A stretch of DNA of 64,000 bases from Sanghuangporus weigelae (Eukaryota; Basidiomycota; Agaricomycetes; Hymenochaetales; Hymenochaetaceae): contig CP137330.1 of NCBI GenBank assembly GCA_033182465.1, positions 1,364,001 to 1,428,000 on the forward strand, written 5' to 3'. Positions 1-11,359 of this stretch are shown here, piece by piece. The number at the start of each line of letters is the position of its first letter. Position 1 is the stretch's first letter. A program made the translations under genes and the position numbers. The notes under the pieces are model-generated. The model made no database searches, was not told the origin of the DNA, and was given only the letters and a program-made list of their open reading frames with translations.

Positions 1-2998
1 CATCGAAGTCGTCCTCCCTTTCGTTGGTCACATCCGCAGCTACTGCTGTGGCATTCGTTCGCATCGCTCTTGGAAGCTCACCACCTCCAGCCATGACCCG
101 CCTTACATAGGCAGATGGCTTTCTGACTCGTTTTTCGCGCTGGGAGATGTCTTTTGACTGAATTGGAGACGTTTTGTCTTGGTGAGTGTCATTCGATTCA
201 AAATTTCGCGATTTGCTTAATGTTGATGACGATTGATCATCCTCCCCCTCAAAACGACCCAATTCGGCAGATTCCGGTGAAAAATAAACACTTCTTTCGA
301 CTGACACAGATTTCGTTTCAGGCCAGTATATCCGGGAGCCATTGGAAGTGGTATCGTAACCGAGCCAGCGACCTTCGCGAGCGCGTCTGTCTAACTTGGA
401 CTTGGTATTGTCATGTACCCAGCATTTGGAGCCCCATTCATGAAGCCCAGATAGGTTCGGCTTCATACCAGTAAGTGCTTCATACGGGGTAATTCCGTCC
501 AAAGTTTTTGTTGACGTTCTGTTTTTCAACCAGGTTGCGTGTTTCGCGCATTCGGCCCATAAATTCTTCGGCAGGCTACTTGCGTGTAGCATTGATCGGA
601 CTCTTTCTCCAATGGTCCTGTTTAAACGTTCAGCAACGCCATTGTGTTCCGGAGTGTCATGCGTGGTGAGTTTCTGTTCTGTTCCTTGGGAATTCAAAAA
701 ATCGACGAATTGTTTTCCTGTGAATTCGCCGCCTCAATCAGAATGAAAGCGTTTGATTTTGACTCCATGCTGAGTAAGACACCAGTTTGCGAAGGTTTTG
801 TACGCATTGAAGGATTGGGATTTGGAACGGAGGATGAAAATCGCGGAGTACCGCGTCGAATCATCAGTAAAGGTAACGTAGTATTGTTTTCCGCCTATCG
901 ACTGAACAGGTGCAGGACCCCAGAGATCAGAATGGATCTCTTCTCCGAATTTCTTCGCAAGTTTGCCAGCTCTGGACTTCGAAATTTCCTTTCGAGTGGA
1001 ACGGCCGTAAATGCAAGATTCACACGAAGCTAGCCAGGGAGAGGAGTCATCTAGTTTCACTCCTAAAATTACGCCGTCCTTCACCATTTGCGTAGCAGTG
1101 ACAGGTGAAATATGCCCTAGTCTGGCATGGAGGGTCTTTACAGACATTTTATCGTCGGTAAGTAAAGCTTTGTTTTTTTGATTCTTTATCGGCTGATGAG
1201 TAAACTTGTAGAGGCCGTTTTTTACAAGTTTTAGCAAGGCAATGCGACGTCCAGATGAATCGGAAAGTGTGCATGTCCCGTTTCCACCAGAGTAGGTGAA
1301 TCCAGAACGGTCAAAAGAGCCAGTAGACAAAAGCGTGTAGGGAGAATCAGGTGCGTAATGAACATTTTCTATGTTCAATCTTGTTGCGGTGTGCCCGTTT
1401 GGCATGTCGACAACGAGAGTTCCGATCCCAACAGCGTGTATCGGGTTATTGAGCGTTTCGAAGGGCTTTGGTTCGATGAGACGAAGCTCAACAAAGTCTT
1501 CTTTGTACAGTGACAAGTGTTTCGTGGCTCCAGAATCAAGGATAACCTTGCGCTCCTCAGGTTCTCCGGCAAAATCAGGTGCGTCTGATATTTTGCTCGC
1601 TAATTCAGTTACTATACTGATCTCTTGCTTTCCTCCACAGTATTTGTGTGGCTCGTCAAGCCAATCTTCGAAGCCAGGCGCACATGTAATGTGCCTGCGT
1701 AAGTCGACAGCCTCATCAGGCTCACTTTCTTGTTTCCCCCCACGATCCTGGGCAAAACATGCCCAATCCGATTCTGAATCGGAGTTTACGATTGCATTTG
1801 CAGCGTCTCTCGAGGAATCTTTTGATTCTTTCTCCTTCGGTGAGTTCCTTGATTCGATTCGTTTATTCGAACCATTCTGACGATTTCTGTCTTTGCGAGG
1901 CAAGCGGCAGTACCTTGCGATGTGGCCAGTCCTATTGCAATTGTAGCAAGTTCGTGTATCTCTGGAATGGCTTTGAACAGTAAGTGCTTCGTTTTTGACT
2001 TTGCTGTTCATGTTCTGCTTCTGATCACGGTTCGTAGTTCGTTTTTCGCATTCCTTGGCTTCTCTTTCAGATTCGTCAGAAACAATATGGATCAAGACGT
2101 CAGGATCAACAGTTCGCATCGCTTGGAGGGCACCAAGAGGCAGCTGTAAACCAAACATGGCAGCGGCGTTCCTAGTAGTAAGTTCGGCTGATGTTATTTG
2201 CGCTGATGCAAATTTGGCTAGGTGTCCTGGCAAGCTAGAGATGATTGTAGAGCGGAAATCATCATCAGAAAGAGTTACACCTGACTGGGTAAGTGTTTCT
2301 CGTTTCGAACAAAGATCTGACAAGAAATTTTTGACATTTGATCCTTTAGGGCATTTCGACTCAAGAAATTCGGCTTTGAGGGACGTCTGAGCATACATAG
2401 ACTTGTCTGTGTACTCAATAACGATTGCGGTCCATCGTTGCGCAACAGTAGGGAATCGACGAACACGCATCAAAGTTGAATCGGGAATTCTTTGCGAAAG
2501 TAAGTATTGGGACAAAGCTTCATTATTGTCCCAATCTTGCTGAGCCTGCTTTTCTTCAGCAGTAGGGGGCGTCGGGGTAGGTGGTGCAGAAGGTGGCAAG
2601 GGCATTTGAGCTGGAGGTACAGTTCCAGTCGCTTGCGGTTGCGTCTGAGTAGCTGGAGCAGCTGTTGCTGCTGCTGCTGTCTGGGTCTGGGATCTCGTTG
2701 CTCGACGAGCTTGCGGCGCAGCTGGGGTCGAGGATGAAGCGCCCGGGGACTGTGTTGTGCCAAGCACGCTCCCAGTCCCTAAAGAAGGCCATTGCTGAGG
2801 CCCCAACTGCATTCCTGAAGGTGCAGTCGTGGCGGCAAGTCCAGGACGAGTAGAAGTGCCATCAAAATGGCCCCAGACGCGTTTGGCACGAACAGCGTCT
2901 TCGAAACAATATGAGAAGATAGCCCAGTTTTCCCCCGAAGGCTCTAGCTTCGGTACAGCACTGGTAAGCAAGTCGTATGCATATTGGTTGGTAGTCAT
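1..2998 (-). CDS. copia gag-protease-integrase coding region (partial)
   Basis: Polyprotein region of the copia element, beginning at the ATG at 2,998-2,996. In order I see an N-terminal gag with a Pro/Thr/Gln-rich stretch (about residues 75-140), a CCHC zinc knuckle (CYNCNRTGHIARYC, about residue 350), an aspartic protease site (DSGATKHLS, about residue 485), a GAG-pre-integrase zinc region (about 620-670), and the start of the integrase core (SDLWGP, about 690). Integrase-core sequence, including the ENGVAER-type region, continues to the left edge. The product would act in cytoplasmic virus-like particles and then in nuclear integration. The copy is treated as a fossil and appears broken about once in view. 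Confidence 0.85.
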
Positions 2999-3073
2999 CT
3001 TTGAAAACCAAATTCGTCTTGACTATACAGAGCGGATCTCAAGCGCAGTGAAAGCCAAGGCTCATAACCTCTG

Positions 3074-3229
3074 AGCAGGGGAGCAAACGAAGTATTCGAG
3101 CACACAGCTATTAGATTCGAGAACTAGAGAAATACATGGAAATAAGCTACATATTTATAGACTTTCTGAGTTTTAGATAACACAGGCGCGAGACAAGAAT
3201 CAGAATATAATACATCATAGAGGAGTAAC
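3074..3229 (-). repeat. putative 5' LTR of the copia element
   Basis: On the minus strand this segment starts TGTTACTCC and ends CCCCTGCTCA. It carries a TATA box (TATAAATA near 3,157) and is followed by GGTTATGAGCC, which resembles the initiator-tRNA-type primer sites common in copia elements. The exact outer boundary is uncertain by several bases because the partner LTR is outside the window. Confidence 0.5.
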
Positions 3230-3359
3230 AGAAACATAACGGAAACATGAAATAATTAAGTCAATGATGACTGTAAGACAAACCGAAACAATACTTTTCC
3301 GAGACACGTGCCTGAAACATTTCTAGATAGATCAGGACTTCGTCGATTTGGATTCCAAC

Positions 3360-3610
3360 ATTAAGCGTCAGTGCTGGATCTTTCATCAGAGTGCACAAGG
3401 GTGAAAGTCTTGAAGCTGTGAGGAAGCTTGGCTGGGGCGTCAATTCTTCTGTCTGGGTTGAACGAGATTGCTCAGATCAGGCGTACGAGGAATATGTTTG
3501 CTTTTCTTCGCATAAAGCTAATTTTAATCACCCGTTGTTCTAGCTCCCCGAAATACCTTAAGCTTAAGTGCTCAAGATCCTGAAGAAAATAGCCACTTGT
3601 GAAGTCAATT
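3360..3610 (+). pseudogene. remnant of an SRPK-like kinase gene (exon 1 end and exon 2 start)
   Basis: From 3,364 one frame reads SVSAGSFIRVHKGESLEAVR and then KLGWGVNSSVWVERDCSDQA, which matches the glycine-loop exon of the two intact kinases downstream. After an intron-sized gap, about 3,545-3,610 resembles the start of their exon 2 (SPKYLKLKVLKIL against SPKYVALKIL), but the frame soon fails and nothing of the catalytic domain follows. It lacks a start codon and the whole C-lobe. It is best explained as a truncated fourth paralogue, possibly cut by the neighbouring copia insertion. Confidence 0.7.
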
Positions 3611-4401
3611 ACAGCTTAGTAATGGCACTTGTTTTTGAGTGAAGTAGTAGAGACAATTTATAACACGTGATGAGCGGACTCAGTGAAAAATTTGGTTGGA
3701 TTTGAGGGTCAACAGCATCACAAAATCATCAGTTACGACTCCTCTTCACTGGAATTTGGTTTATATGTGTTACTCATAGAAAGAGAAAAGCTCAATTTTT
3801 CTTAATGGTGATACCTGAAGCAGATCTCCTTGGGGTGACTTTCTGCCCACTACTACCTCAAGATTAGAAGACATTCAATTTTATTCTACAAATCGAATCT
3901 TTTCTTTCAAATTTTGACAGGCAGTAGACAGTCAATAATTAATTTACAAGCTTGTTCTGAGCAATTTGGTTGAGAATTGAGCTCGAAACAAAATGGGTAG
4001 TACGAGAGGAAAGGTGGAAGGCATGCCAGAAGTGGAGTGTAACGGCGAAGTCCATTTTCCCATCTGCTTTCTGAAACAAGTTCTCTTCATTCATTCAAAA
4101 AAGTCCAGAGTGCCATTACTAACGCAAACCGCTGTAATGCATTGAACTTCGATCCTAGTACTACATCTATATTATGTAGGGACTAAGGCCAGCGCTTGTA
4201 GCTTCAACTCAGCGTTTGTTCTACGCTAAAGCAAAACTGAATTTCGGGCCAGATCTAAATGCCGGCGCTAAGCAACGGAAATATCCGTGTACAAGTCTAT
4301 TCATTAAGCGTCGGAAAGATCCGGCACTGAAGAAGATACTATACCTCATACATATATATTCCTCTTCCGTTCAATACACTAATTAATTACATCTTTTTCC
4401 T
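3611..4401. other. intergenic, promoter side of kinase gene 1
   Basis: AT-rich, with no ORF or repeat I can support. A TATA-like stretch (CATACATATATATTCC, about 4,350-4,365) lies about 40 bases upstream of the ATG at 4,402 and is a candidate core promoter. Confidence 0.4.
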
Positions 4402-6059
4402 ATGATTCCATCTCTCATTAGACTGAACTCCAAAGTCTCCAGTATTGGATCGCGAAATTATGTGAGAACTCGTCTAGTGGCACACTACGCGCGTCCTAAT
4501 TCGACAAGTCAAGCAACAACGACAAATTTTGAGGAGGAGCTGTTAAGTAACGATAACAATGGATATTACTCTGTTCATGCTGGCTCCACCATCAAAGGGG
4601 ATAGAGGCGAGACGTACGAAGCTGTGAGAAAGCTTGGCTGGGGTATCAACTCAACTGTCTGGGTGGGACAAAATTGTTCTGAGTATGCGTATGTGTCAAT
4701 TCTGCATAGCTTCTGTAACATCCAGTTAATACTGCGAGCTGTTTAGCTCTCCTAAATATGTTGCTCTGAAGATACTGAACAAGTCGGCCACACGGGAACA
4801 TGATTTATCGTCTTCGACAGGTGCCGATACGAATGAGTTGGATATGCTTTTCCGCTCGTACGATGGCAAAGAGCCTCAACATCGACCGAAAAAGCCTACA
4901 TACGCAGAACAGGGATTGACTTCTCCCCCGCATCCTGGCTGGATGCGTGTAGCTGGATGCCTCGGTGCCTTTCCTTGCGGAAACTCTCAACACCTTGTGA
5001 TCGTCTCGCCGCTGTATGGGGAACATATGAGGGATTACATGCGCGGTGAACCGGACAAACGTCTGGCACTCCCTCTTGTCAAGCGGATTGCCAGACAGAT
5101 CCTTCAAGCCTTGGACTACCTACATAGCGAGTGTGGTATTATCCACTCTGGTAAATCGAAATTTGTCTGGTGCAAACATGAAGTATCTGATCCATCCAAA
5201 CAGACGTCAAACCCGAGAACATTTTTCGCGACTTTAATCTCGGACCGGAGATTGATGACATTTTCGAGGCAATAAGGACACAGGAGCCGAATGCTGGACG
5301 TGATGGACATTCGGCCACGCTCTGGATACCGCATCACGATAGGCTCGATTACTTTTTTGTCATTCTGGCTGATCTCAGTCATGGTGAGTGGAGACTTATG
5401 AATATTAGAATAGTTGTTCTTATCGGTGTATTGGGAACACCCTCTGGAAATAGCGAGCTGGAGGGATCTCATAAAGCGATCGCCGCGCTCCATAGGTTCT
5501 CCTGCTCTTAAAGCTCCAGAGCTGGTCTTGGCTTTCGCCTATACCACCAAAATCGACATCTGGTCACTGGGCTGTACAGTACGTTGTTACCTCTTCCGAT
5601 CATTCACAGGCGCTCATGAATGTTGCCTTATATTATTATGTAGTTATTTGAGCTCCTGACTGGTAGACTCTTATTTTCCTTCCCAGACTCCCAATCGCCA
5701 AACGACCTCGCTCAAGAACCGAAATACCATCTGAACCTCATGCAGAACTTGATACGCGAGCCTCTTTTTCCTGAGGCATCCAGAGGAACAATCACAGTTG
5801 AAGAAGGATTTATCGACTCTGACGGTAGATCTTCTAATGCCTGATACTGATCTTTAGCTGAATTATTTTGGGGGCAGGATGGATCAAATCGCCGGAGAAT
5901 GGCGACACTTTGGAGGAGCGCATCGCGAAAGATGTACCCAGTGATGTGATCGAGAAGGATGTGCTTACGGTATTCCTTCGAAGGTGTCTCAGACTTGATC
6001 CTAGTAAACGCGCCTCCGCATCAGAATTGTTGGATGACCCATGGCTGGCGGAAGGCTGA
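4402..6059 (+). CDS. SRPK-like serine/threonine protein kinase, 6 exons
   Basis: Six exons: 4402-4688, 4747-5150, 5204-5383, 5454-5578, 5644-5824, 5878-6059. They total 1,359 nt (452 aa), and every junction keeps frame with GT/AG ends. Kinase marks: glycine loop LGWGINSTVW, ATP-binding Lys in KYVALKIL (K104), catalytic loop HSDVKPEN (D231), and a metal-binding Asp in ADLSHASW (D287). HxDVKPEN plus the DxxxASW pattern resembles SRPK kinases (HTDIKPEN, DLGNACW), which phosphorylate Ser/Arg-rich splicing factors; that is the family link, not a proven substrate. The usual DFG glycine is serine here. The first 35 residues are rich in Arg/Ser and lack acidic residues, like a mitochondrial presequence. 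It ends at DPWLAEG and is a tandem paralogue of the next gene. Confidence 0.9.
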
Positions 6060-6607
6060 AGTTTTCAATTTTAGTTTGGCTCGGTGATGATGACACTCAC
6101 AGAGTGCGTGCTTGCTCTTTCGCATCTACTGCACCCCAAAGGGCACATATCCCCCGGGCCCCATATCTCGTTGATGTTATACCAAGCTGACCCCCTCTAA
6201 TTCTTGTGTCTCTAACTATTTTCATCCTCCCAGGCTTTGATCTCTGCTCTGTGCCCTTGCTCTGATACTTAGTCGAAAACGTATATCATATTTGGAACCT
6301 TCTTTATGCGTAGTGCTCAGCACTTTACTTTCCCGTGTAATGATTCGTCTCTATCGCTAGGTCGAAATATATTCTCGCTGACATGTGGACCTGATGGTGT
6401 ATTATCATTGTCCATCAGCTGGAGCAGACTGTTGGTGGATCTGAAGAACCGTTTCCTATATCGAAGAGCCCAGATATTCACCCCAGACTGTCGACTCGAT
6501 ATCTCAGATGCGGCGTTTATTCAAGTACTGAATCGGGAAGATCCGTATGATGTTCTACGTAATAACATGGAAAGGTCCGACTTTAACTTTAAGAACCAAC
6601 GTCTCTG
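6060..6607. other. intergenic between the two tandem kinases
   Basis: 3' flank of kinase 1 and promoter of kinase 2. The stretch around 6,240-6,290 (CTGCTCTGTGCCCTTGCT) recurs in altered form after kinase 2 near 8,490. This suggests the duplication unit included the 3' flank as well as the gene. No other gene is seen. Confidence 0.4.
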
Positions 6608-8291
6608 ATGTTCCCTTCTTCGATGTCAATACGTTCTTTCGCAGTCTGCTCGAGGCTGCTTAGGCCTAGATTTGAAGTCTCAAAAGTTCTCTTGACCCGA
6701 AGGCAATTCTCAAATTCCATCATAAAAGTCGCAGAAACCGGCCTCAGGACGAGCAAGGTCGACGAAGAGCTCTTAGGCTCTGACACGAGTAGATACTATC
6801 CTGTCAGTGTTGGTAGCATAATCAGAGGAAATGAAGGTGATACTTTCGAAGCTGTGAGGAAAATAGGGTGGGGTGTCAATTCAACTGTTTGGATCGGACG
6901 GGATTGCTCTGACAAGGCGTAATATCATTCCGCACTTTGTCAATGGGTCTTTGGGCTAACGCTGTTCATACGCTTCAGTTGTCCGAAATATGTTGCTCTC
7001 AAAATATTGAACAAATATGCAACGCATGAACACGATGAAACATCGGGAAAGAAGACAAGCGAGCTTAAGGTTCTTTTGCGAACTTACATTGGCAAGGAAC
7101 CTGACCATCGGCCTCAAAAGCCTTTGTACCGCGAACAGGGTTTGGCAGGCCCTCCACATCCTGGCTGGTTTCGCGTGTCCGGATGCTTAGGTTTCTTTTC
7201 GTGCGATAATGATCCGCAGCATTTTGTCATCGTCTTTCCGCTATATGGAGAGAATATGAAAGAATTTATGCGCGGTGAACCTAACAAGCGATTGACGGCG
7301 CCGTTGGTTAAGAAGGTCGCAAAAGACACGCTTCTTGCCCTGGACTACCTCCATAGCCACTGCGCAGTAATCCATTGTGGTACATCACTTTACTTCATAA
7401 GAGCACTATATATGACACATCTAACACCTTCATATGTCCGTTATAGACGTCAAGCCCGAAAACATCTTCGTCGACTTCGACATCGGAAAAGATGTAGATG
7501 ATCTTTTCGAAATCATTATGAGAAAAGAGCCGAATGCCGGACGTCAGGGCCATGCAGCTTCGCTTTGGCTCCCTCATCACATACTCGAAAAAAAACTTCG
7601 GGTTGTTCTGGCTGACTTCAGTCACGGTGAGTCTCCGGTTGCATCCACGGGGTTTTGATTGCTAGAGACTAAATCACAGATCCTCCGCAGCTAGCTGGAA
7701 CGACCTCATTGAACGCTCGCCAGTCACTCTCGGATCTGCCGCCCTCAGAGCACCAGAGCTCATCTGGGGTTTTGCCTACGGTACCCCTATCGACATCTGG
7801 GCCTTCGGATGCACCGTACGTTGTTCGTACACATGGTCTCTTACATTCACCTCATCACTATGCAGATATTCGAGCTCTTGACAGGAAAGCCTCTATTTAG
7901 CTTCCCAGATTCCCGATCTCCGAACGAATTCGACGAAGAGCCAAGATACCACCTGAGTCTCATGCAAGCTTTGGCAGGGGAACCATATTTCCCCGCAGCT
8001 CGCGAAGGAACACCTTTGATTGGAAACGACTTCATTGACTCAGATGGTCAGTCTTACAGGGCCTTCAAATTTACCTGGAACCTAATGTTTTTGCCCTTGT
8101 TTGGAATAGGTTGGATCAAGTCGCCTATGGGCGGCAGTACACTGAATGAACTGGTCTCGAAGGACGTACCAGATGATGTAGAAGATAAGGACAAATTTGA
8201 GGCATTTCTCCGAAGATGCCTCAGACTGGATCCCAGACAGCGAGCTTCTGCGTCAGAGCTGTTGAATGATCCATGGCTCGCTGACGATTGA
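6608..8291 (+). CDS. SRPK-like serine/threonine protein kinase, 6 exons (tandem paralogue)
   Basis: Exons 6608-6918, 6979-7379, 7447-7626, 7691-7815, 7866-8046, 8110-8291. They total 1,380 nt (459 aa), all in frame and with intron positions identical to those of kinase 1. Motifs: glycine loop IGWGVNSTVW, Lys in KYVALKIL (K112), catalytic loop HCDVKPEN (D238), ADFSHASW in place of DFG (D294), APE helix (APELIWGFAYGTPIDIW), and terminal RCLRLDPRQRASASELL. Exons 3, 4, 5 and 6 have exactly the same lengths as in kinase 1, the mark of a tandem duplication. The N terminus (MFPSSMSIRSFAVCSRLLRP) is again presequence-like. All catalytic residues are present, so it is probably active. The substrate is unknown. 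Confidence 0.9.
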
Positions 8292-8770
8292 ACACTTTTT
8301 GGTCTCATCTTGGCATCGTGATGAAGACTTCCGTGGCGTACATGCGTTTGTCGAACTTCATTTCTTTTACATATCCCGAATGGTGCTTATATCCCAGATC
8401 ATCGGCACCACGTCTCTTTATACTATACTTCTTAGTCAATCCCCTCTCAATCATTGTGCTTTGGATTTGTTCATATCGTGCTTTGATGTCTGCTCTGCAA
8501 CCTTGCTTTATGCCTCGAAAGGAAGCGTGTACTGTTATTGCCAATACATTAACCCCTGCTAACTTTCGCTGGTGCCTGCTTCATGCGAATTGTAAGTAAT
8601 CGTAATGATCTGTTCTTTCCAGCATCTACGTTTTAAAATGCGATCAAAGAAGAAATGTACGGGCGCGGCAAGACCCTCTGTATCGAGCACAATCTACAAT
8701 ATTCAAAAAGTTCGCCATCCGAAAAGGTTCTGTGCTGTGATTCGGATATGATGTATAAGGGGGCAGACGC
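8292..8770. other. intergenic between convergent kinase 2 and the kinase pseudogene
   Basis: Shared 3' flank of a plus-strand gene and a minus-strand pseudogene. I see no coding sequence or repeat beyond the resemblance to the flank after kinase 1. Confidence 0.35.
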
Positions 8771-10362
8771 TCAGTCTTCCGTCATCCATGGATCGGATAA
8801 TAGCTCTGATGCAGAGGCTCTTTTACTGGGATCGAGTCTGAGACCCCTACGGAGGAACGCCGCGAACTTATCCTTGTCTTCCGCATCGCTAGGCGCATCT
8901 TTCGCGATCCGTTCCTCCAGACTCTCACCTTTCTCCAGCTGTCTGATCAATCCTATTTAAAACTCTGTTGAGCTGAAAGTCAATGGAGGTGGGATGAACA
9001 AGAATTACCCTCAGTATCGATAAATCCCTCTTCACTCGTGATCGTTCCTCGAGACGCCTTGGGGAAGAACGGTTCGCCGAGCAAATTCTGCATGAGACTC
9101 AGGTGATATCTTGGCTCGCCGGCGAGCTCGTTTGGGGATCGGGAATCGGAGAAGGAGAATAGAGGCTTACCCGTTAGGAGCTCGAATATCTATACATATA
9201 TCAGGGCGGTAAGTTGATGTGTTTAGTAAATAAAACATTCAGTGAGGATGGACGACGCAGCGAATGCCCATATGTCGATTTTGGTGCTGTAGGCAAAACC
9301 GAGAACGAGCTCGGGCGCCTTGAGAGCGGGAGAGCCGATGGCTCACGGTGATCTTGTGATGAGGTCGTTCCAGCTTGCTGTACATAGAATGGCGGGTGCT
9401 GTAGTTATATCAGAGCGTATAGGAGGAATTTAGAGCAGCTACTCACCATGACTGAGATCAGCCAGAACGACATAAAAATACTGGGATCTCTTATCATGAG
9501 GAATCCAAAGCGCAGCAGCGCGTCCGTCACATCCAGCGCTGGGTTCTTGCTTCGTGATCGCTTCGAATATATCGTCAATTTGTGGCCCTACATTGAGATC
9601 CCGCAGGATGTTTTCAGGCTTGACGTCTTTACAAAGGAAATAACATATCAGTCGCTTTCGTTAGATCAGTTGCGAATGGCATCTTACCGCAGTGAATGAT
9701 TGGGAATGGAGGTAGTCGAGAGCAGTGAGTGTCTGCTTCGCAACGCGCTTGACGAAAGGCAGAGTCATTCGGTTGTCAGATTCGCCGAGCATGTAATCGC
9801 TCATGTGTTCTCCGTACAGAGGGGATATGATGACGAGGTGTTTCTTGTTCTCGCACGTAAACGAGCCTAGGGATCCGGATACGCGCCTCCAACCGGGGTG
9901 CGGAGGGCCTCTCATCCCGCGTGCCTTGTATGCAGGTACTTGCGGACGGTGCTTTGGTTCAAACCCGGAGTACGTGCGCAGGAACATTTGTAGTTCATTG
10001 GTTGATATTCTTGTTGATTCGGTATCCTCCTCTTCGTCTTCACCCAGGTGCTCGCGAGTGGCATCCTCGTTCAGTATCTTGAGAGCGACGTATTTAGGAT
10101 CAGTTAGCGAAAACCTGACAGTACGGATTGAAAAGAGAGAGACATGGGTGAGAGGGCTGTCAATGCTTACTGCTGCTCGGAGCAATTGCGCCCCACCCAG
10201 ACGGTTGAGTTGACCGCAGCCGAGTTTCCTCACAGTTTCGTAGGTCTCACCAGCATCTCCTCTGATTACGGACCCAATAGCGATGACTGGATATCCGAGC
10301 TGTTCATCTTCGAAAAATTCTTTCTCTGCATTAGTGGTGTCTGTTATTTCGTCTGGAGACAT
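8771..10362 (-). pseudogene. SRPK-like kinase paralogue, inverted, disabled
   Basis: Minus-strand copy of the same six-exon kinase, from ATG at 10,362 (MSPDEITDTTNAEKEF) to the stop at 8,771-8,773 (DPWMTED). It is colinear with its neighbours: VIAIGSVIRGDAGETYETVR, DPKYVALKILNED, PPHPGWRRVSGSLGSF, DVKPENI, ADLSH, LRLDPSKRASASELL. Three lesions are visible. About 2 bases are lost in the glycine loop near 10,213-10,218. About 7 bases are lost just before the catalytic HCD near 9,700. An in-frame TGA stands where the intact copies have Arg (9,343-9,345). It also lacks the presequence-like N terminus. Exon and intron borders otherwise remain recognisable, so inactivation is fairly recent. An assembly error could mimic one lesion but hardly all three. 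Confidence 0.8.
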
Positions 10363-11359
10363 CTGTCTCACGGTCTAACTCAGGCCGGTTTAGAGCATAG
10401 AAAGATGACGGAGAAAGGCAACCAAGCTAATTATCTCGAAAATCAGAAGCTGCTGCCGTGCGGGGTCAAAATGATATTATATCGGCTTAGTCAACTAAAC
10501 TCACTCGCACGTATCGCCTTATCAGATTGTATGTACAACATAATCAAGAAGACAGGGCACGCCATAGTCAGATAGGCAGAAGCAATGTATAGATATGAGA
10601 ATATTCAAAAGTACCAGAGCATCGATGCGTTGCAGAGATCAAAGTGTGATGAGAGAGCAAGGGAGAGAGTGCAGTGATCAGTTGTAGGGAGATAGGACAA
10701 CAAGGTGTTCTTGAGCAGGTGAAGAGTGCGGCACGACGTAGGGTTGATGATCCATAGAAGCCTCTTAAGCCAGCCAACCCGTCGAGAGGGTTAAAGCTGC
10801 GTTGACCGTAGATATATCAAATATGTTCTTGTCTTTGATATTATCCTCGACTTCGGACGTCTCGCCTACCTCTGGAGGAGAGGTGGTGGAAAAATTCCCT
10901 ACCGCTTGTCATAGTATTTAGTGCTGTCAGTGGCAGATCTCATCAGGATTTTGGGAGCGGCATGTTTAGGAGATTTGCAATGTCGCGACAAGAATGCAGT
11001 CGAGCCTTGCTCCGGCGACTGTTAGGCAAAGCGTAAGCAGACTCTAGAGACGCGCTGACAACGCACAGGCCTAGACTAGACTGCGAAGCGGAAGGCGGTG
11101 CAAACACGACCGTGACCCGTGACCAATGGCGTCATCAGAGTGAAGTCACGTGCCATGCGGACCGGACCTAGCCGAGCATCGAGTTCGTCGTCGTCGTCGT
11201 CCCGACCGACCGTCGGCGTCTACCTTGAACGCTGATCGCACTGCACGATGACCCTCTCGCACCGTCCGCGTCGGCGTCTGCCTGCTTCCCCGTCGTCGCA
11301 TCCTAAACTCGTCTCTGCTCATCCCACAACATCTGCTCCTGCCAACGTTAGAATAAGTC
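10363..11359. other. intergenic between divergent kinase pseudogene and WD40 gene
   Basis: About 1 kb with no supported gene. A CACGTG E-box-type palindrome (11,146-11,151) lies about 210 bases upstream of the WD40 start; such sites bind bHLH factors in fungi, but use here is a guess. Confidence 0.35.

Larger units (their letters stand above)
1..3229 (-). mobile_element. Ty1/copia LTR retrotransposon, 5' part, runs off left edge
   Basis: On the minus strand the order is LTR (about 3,229-3,074), a short leader, then gag, protease, integrase. That order (integrase before reverse transcriptase) is the copia arrangement; reverse transcriptase and RNase H would lie left of the window. The element looks broken, with about one frame break in the visible part. 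Only one end is visible, so no target-site duplication can be tested and its age cannot be judged from LTR pairs. It abuts a kinase-gene remnant on its right, which suggests it landed in or beside that gene. Confidence 0.85.

Noticed and set aside
6306-6608. 100-codon frame between the tandem kinases
   Set aside because: No domain, and it sits in the duplicated 3' flank / promoter region.
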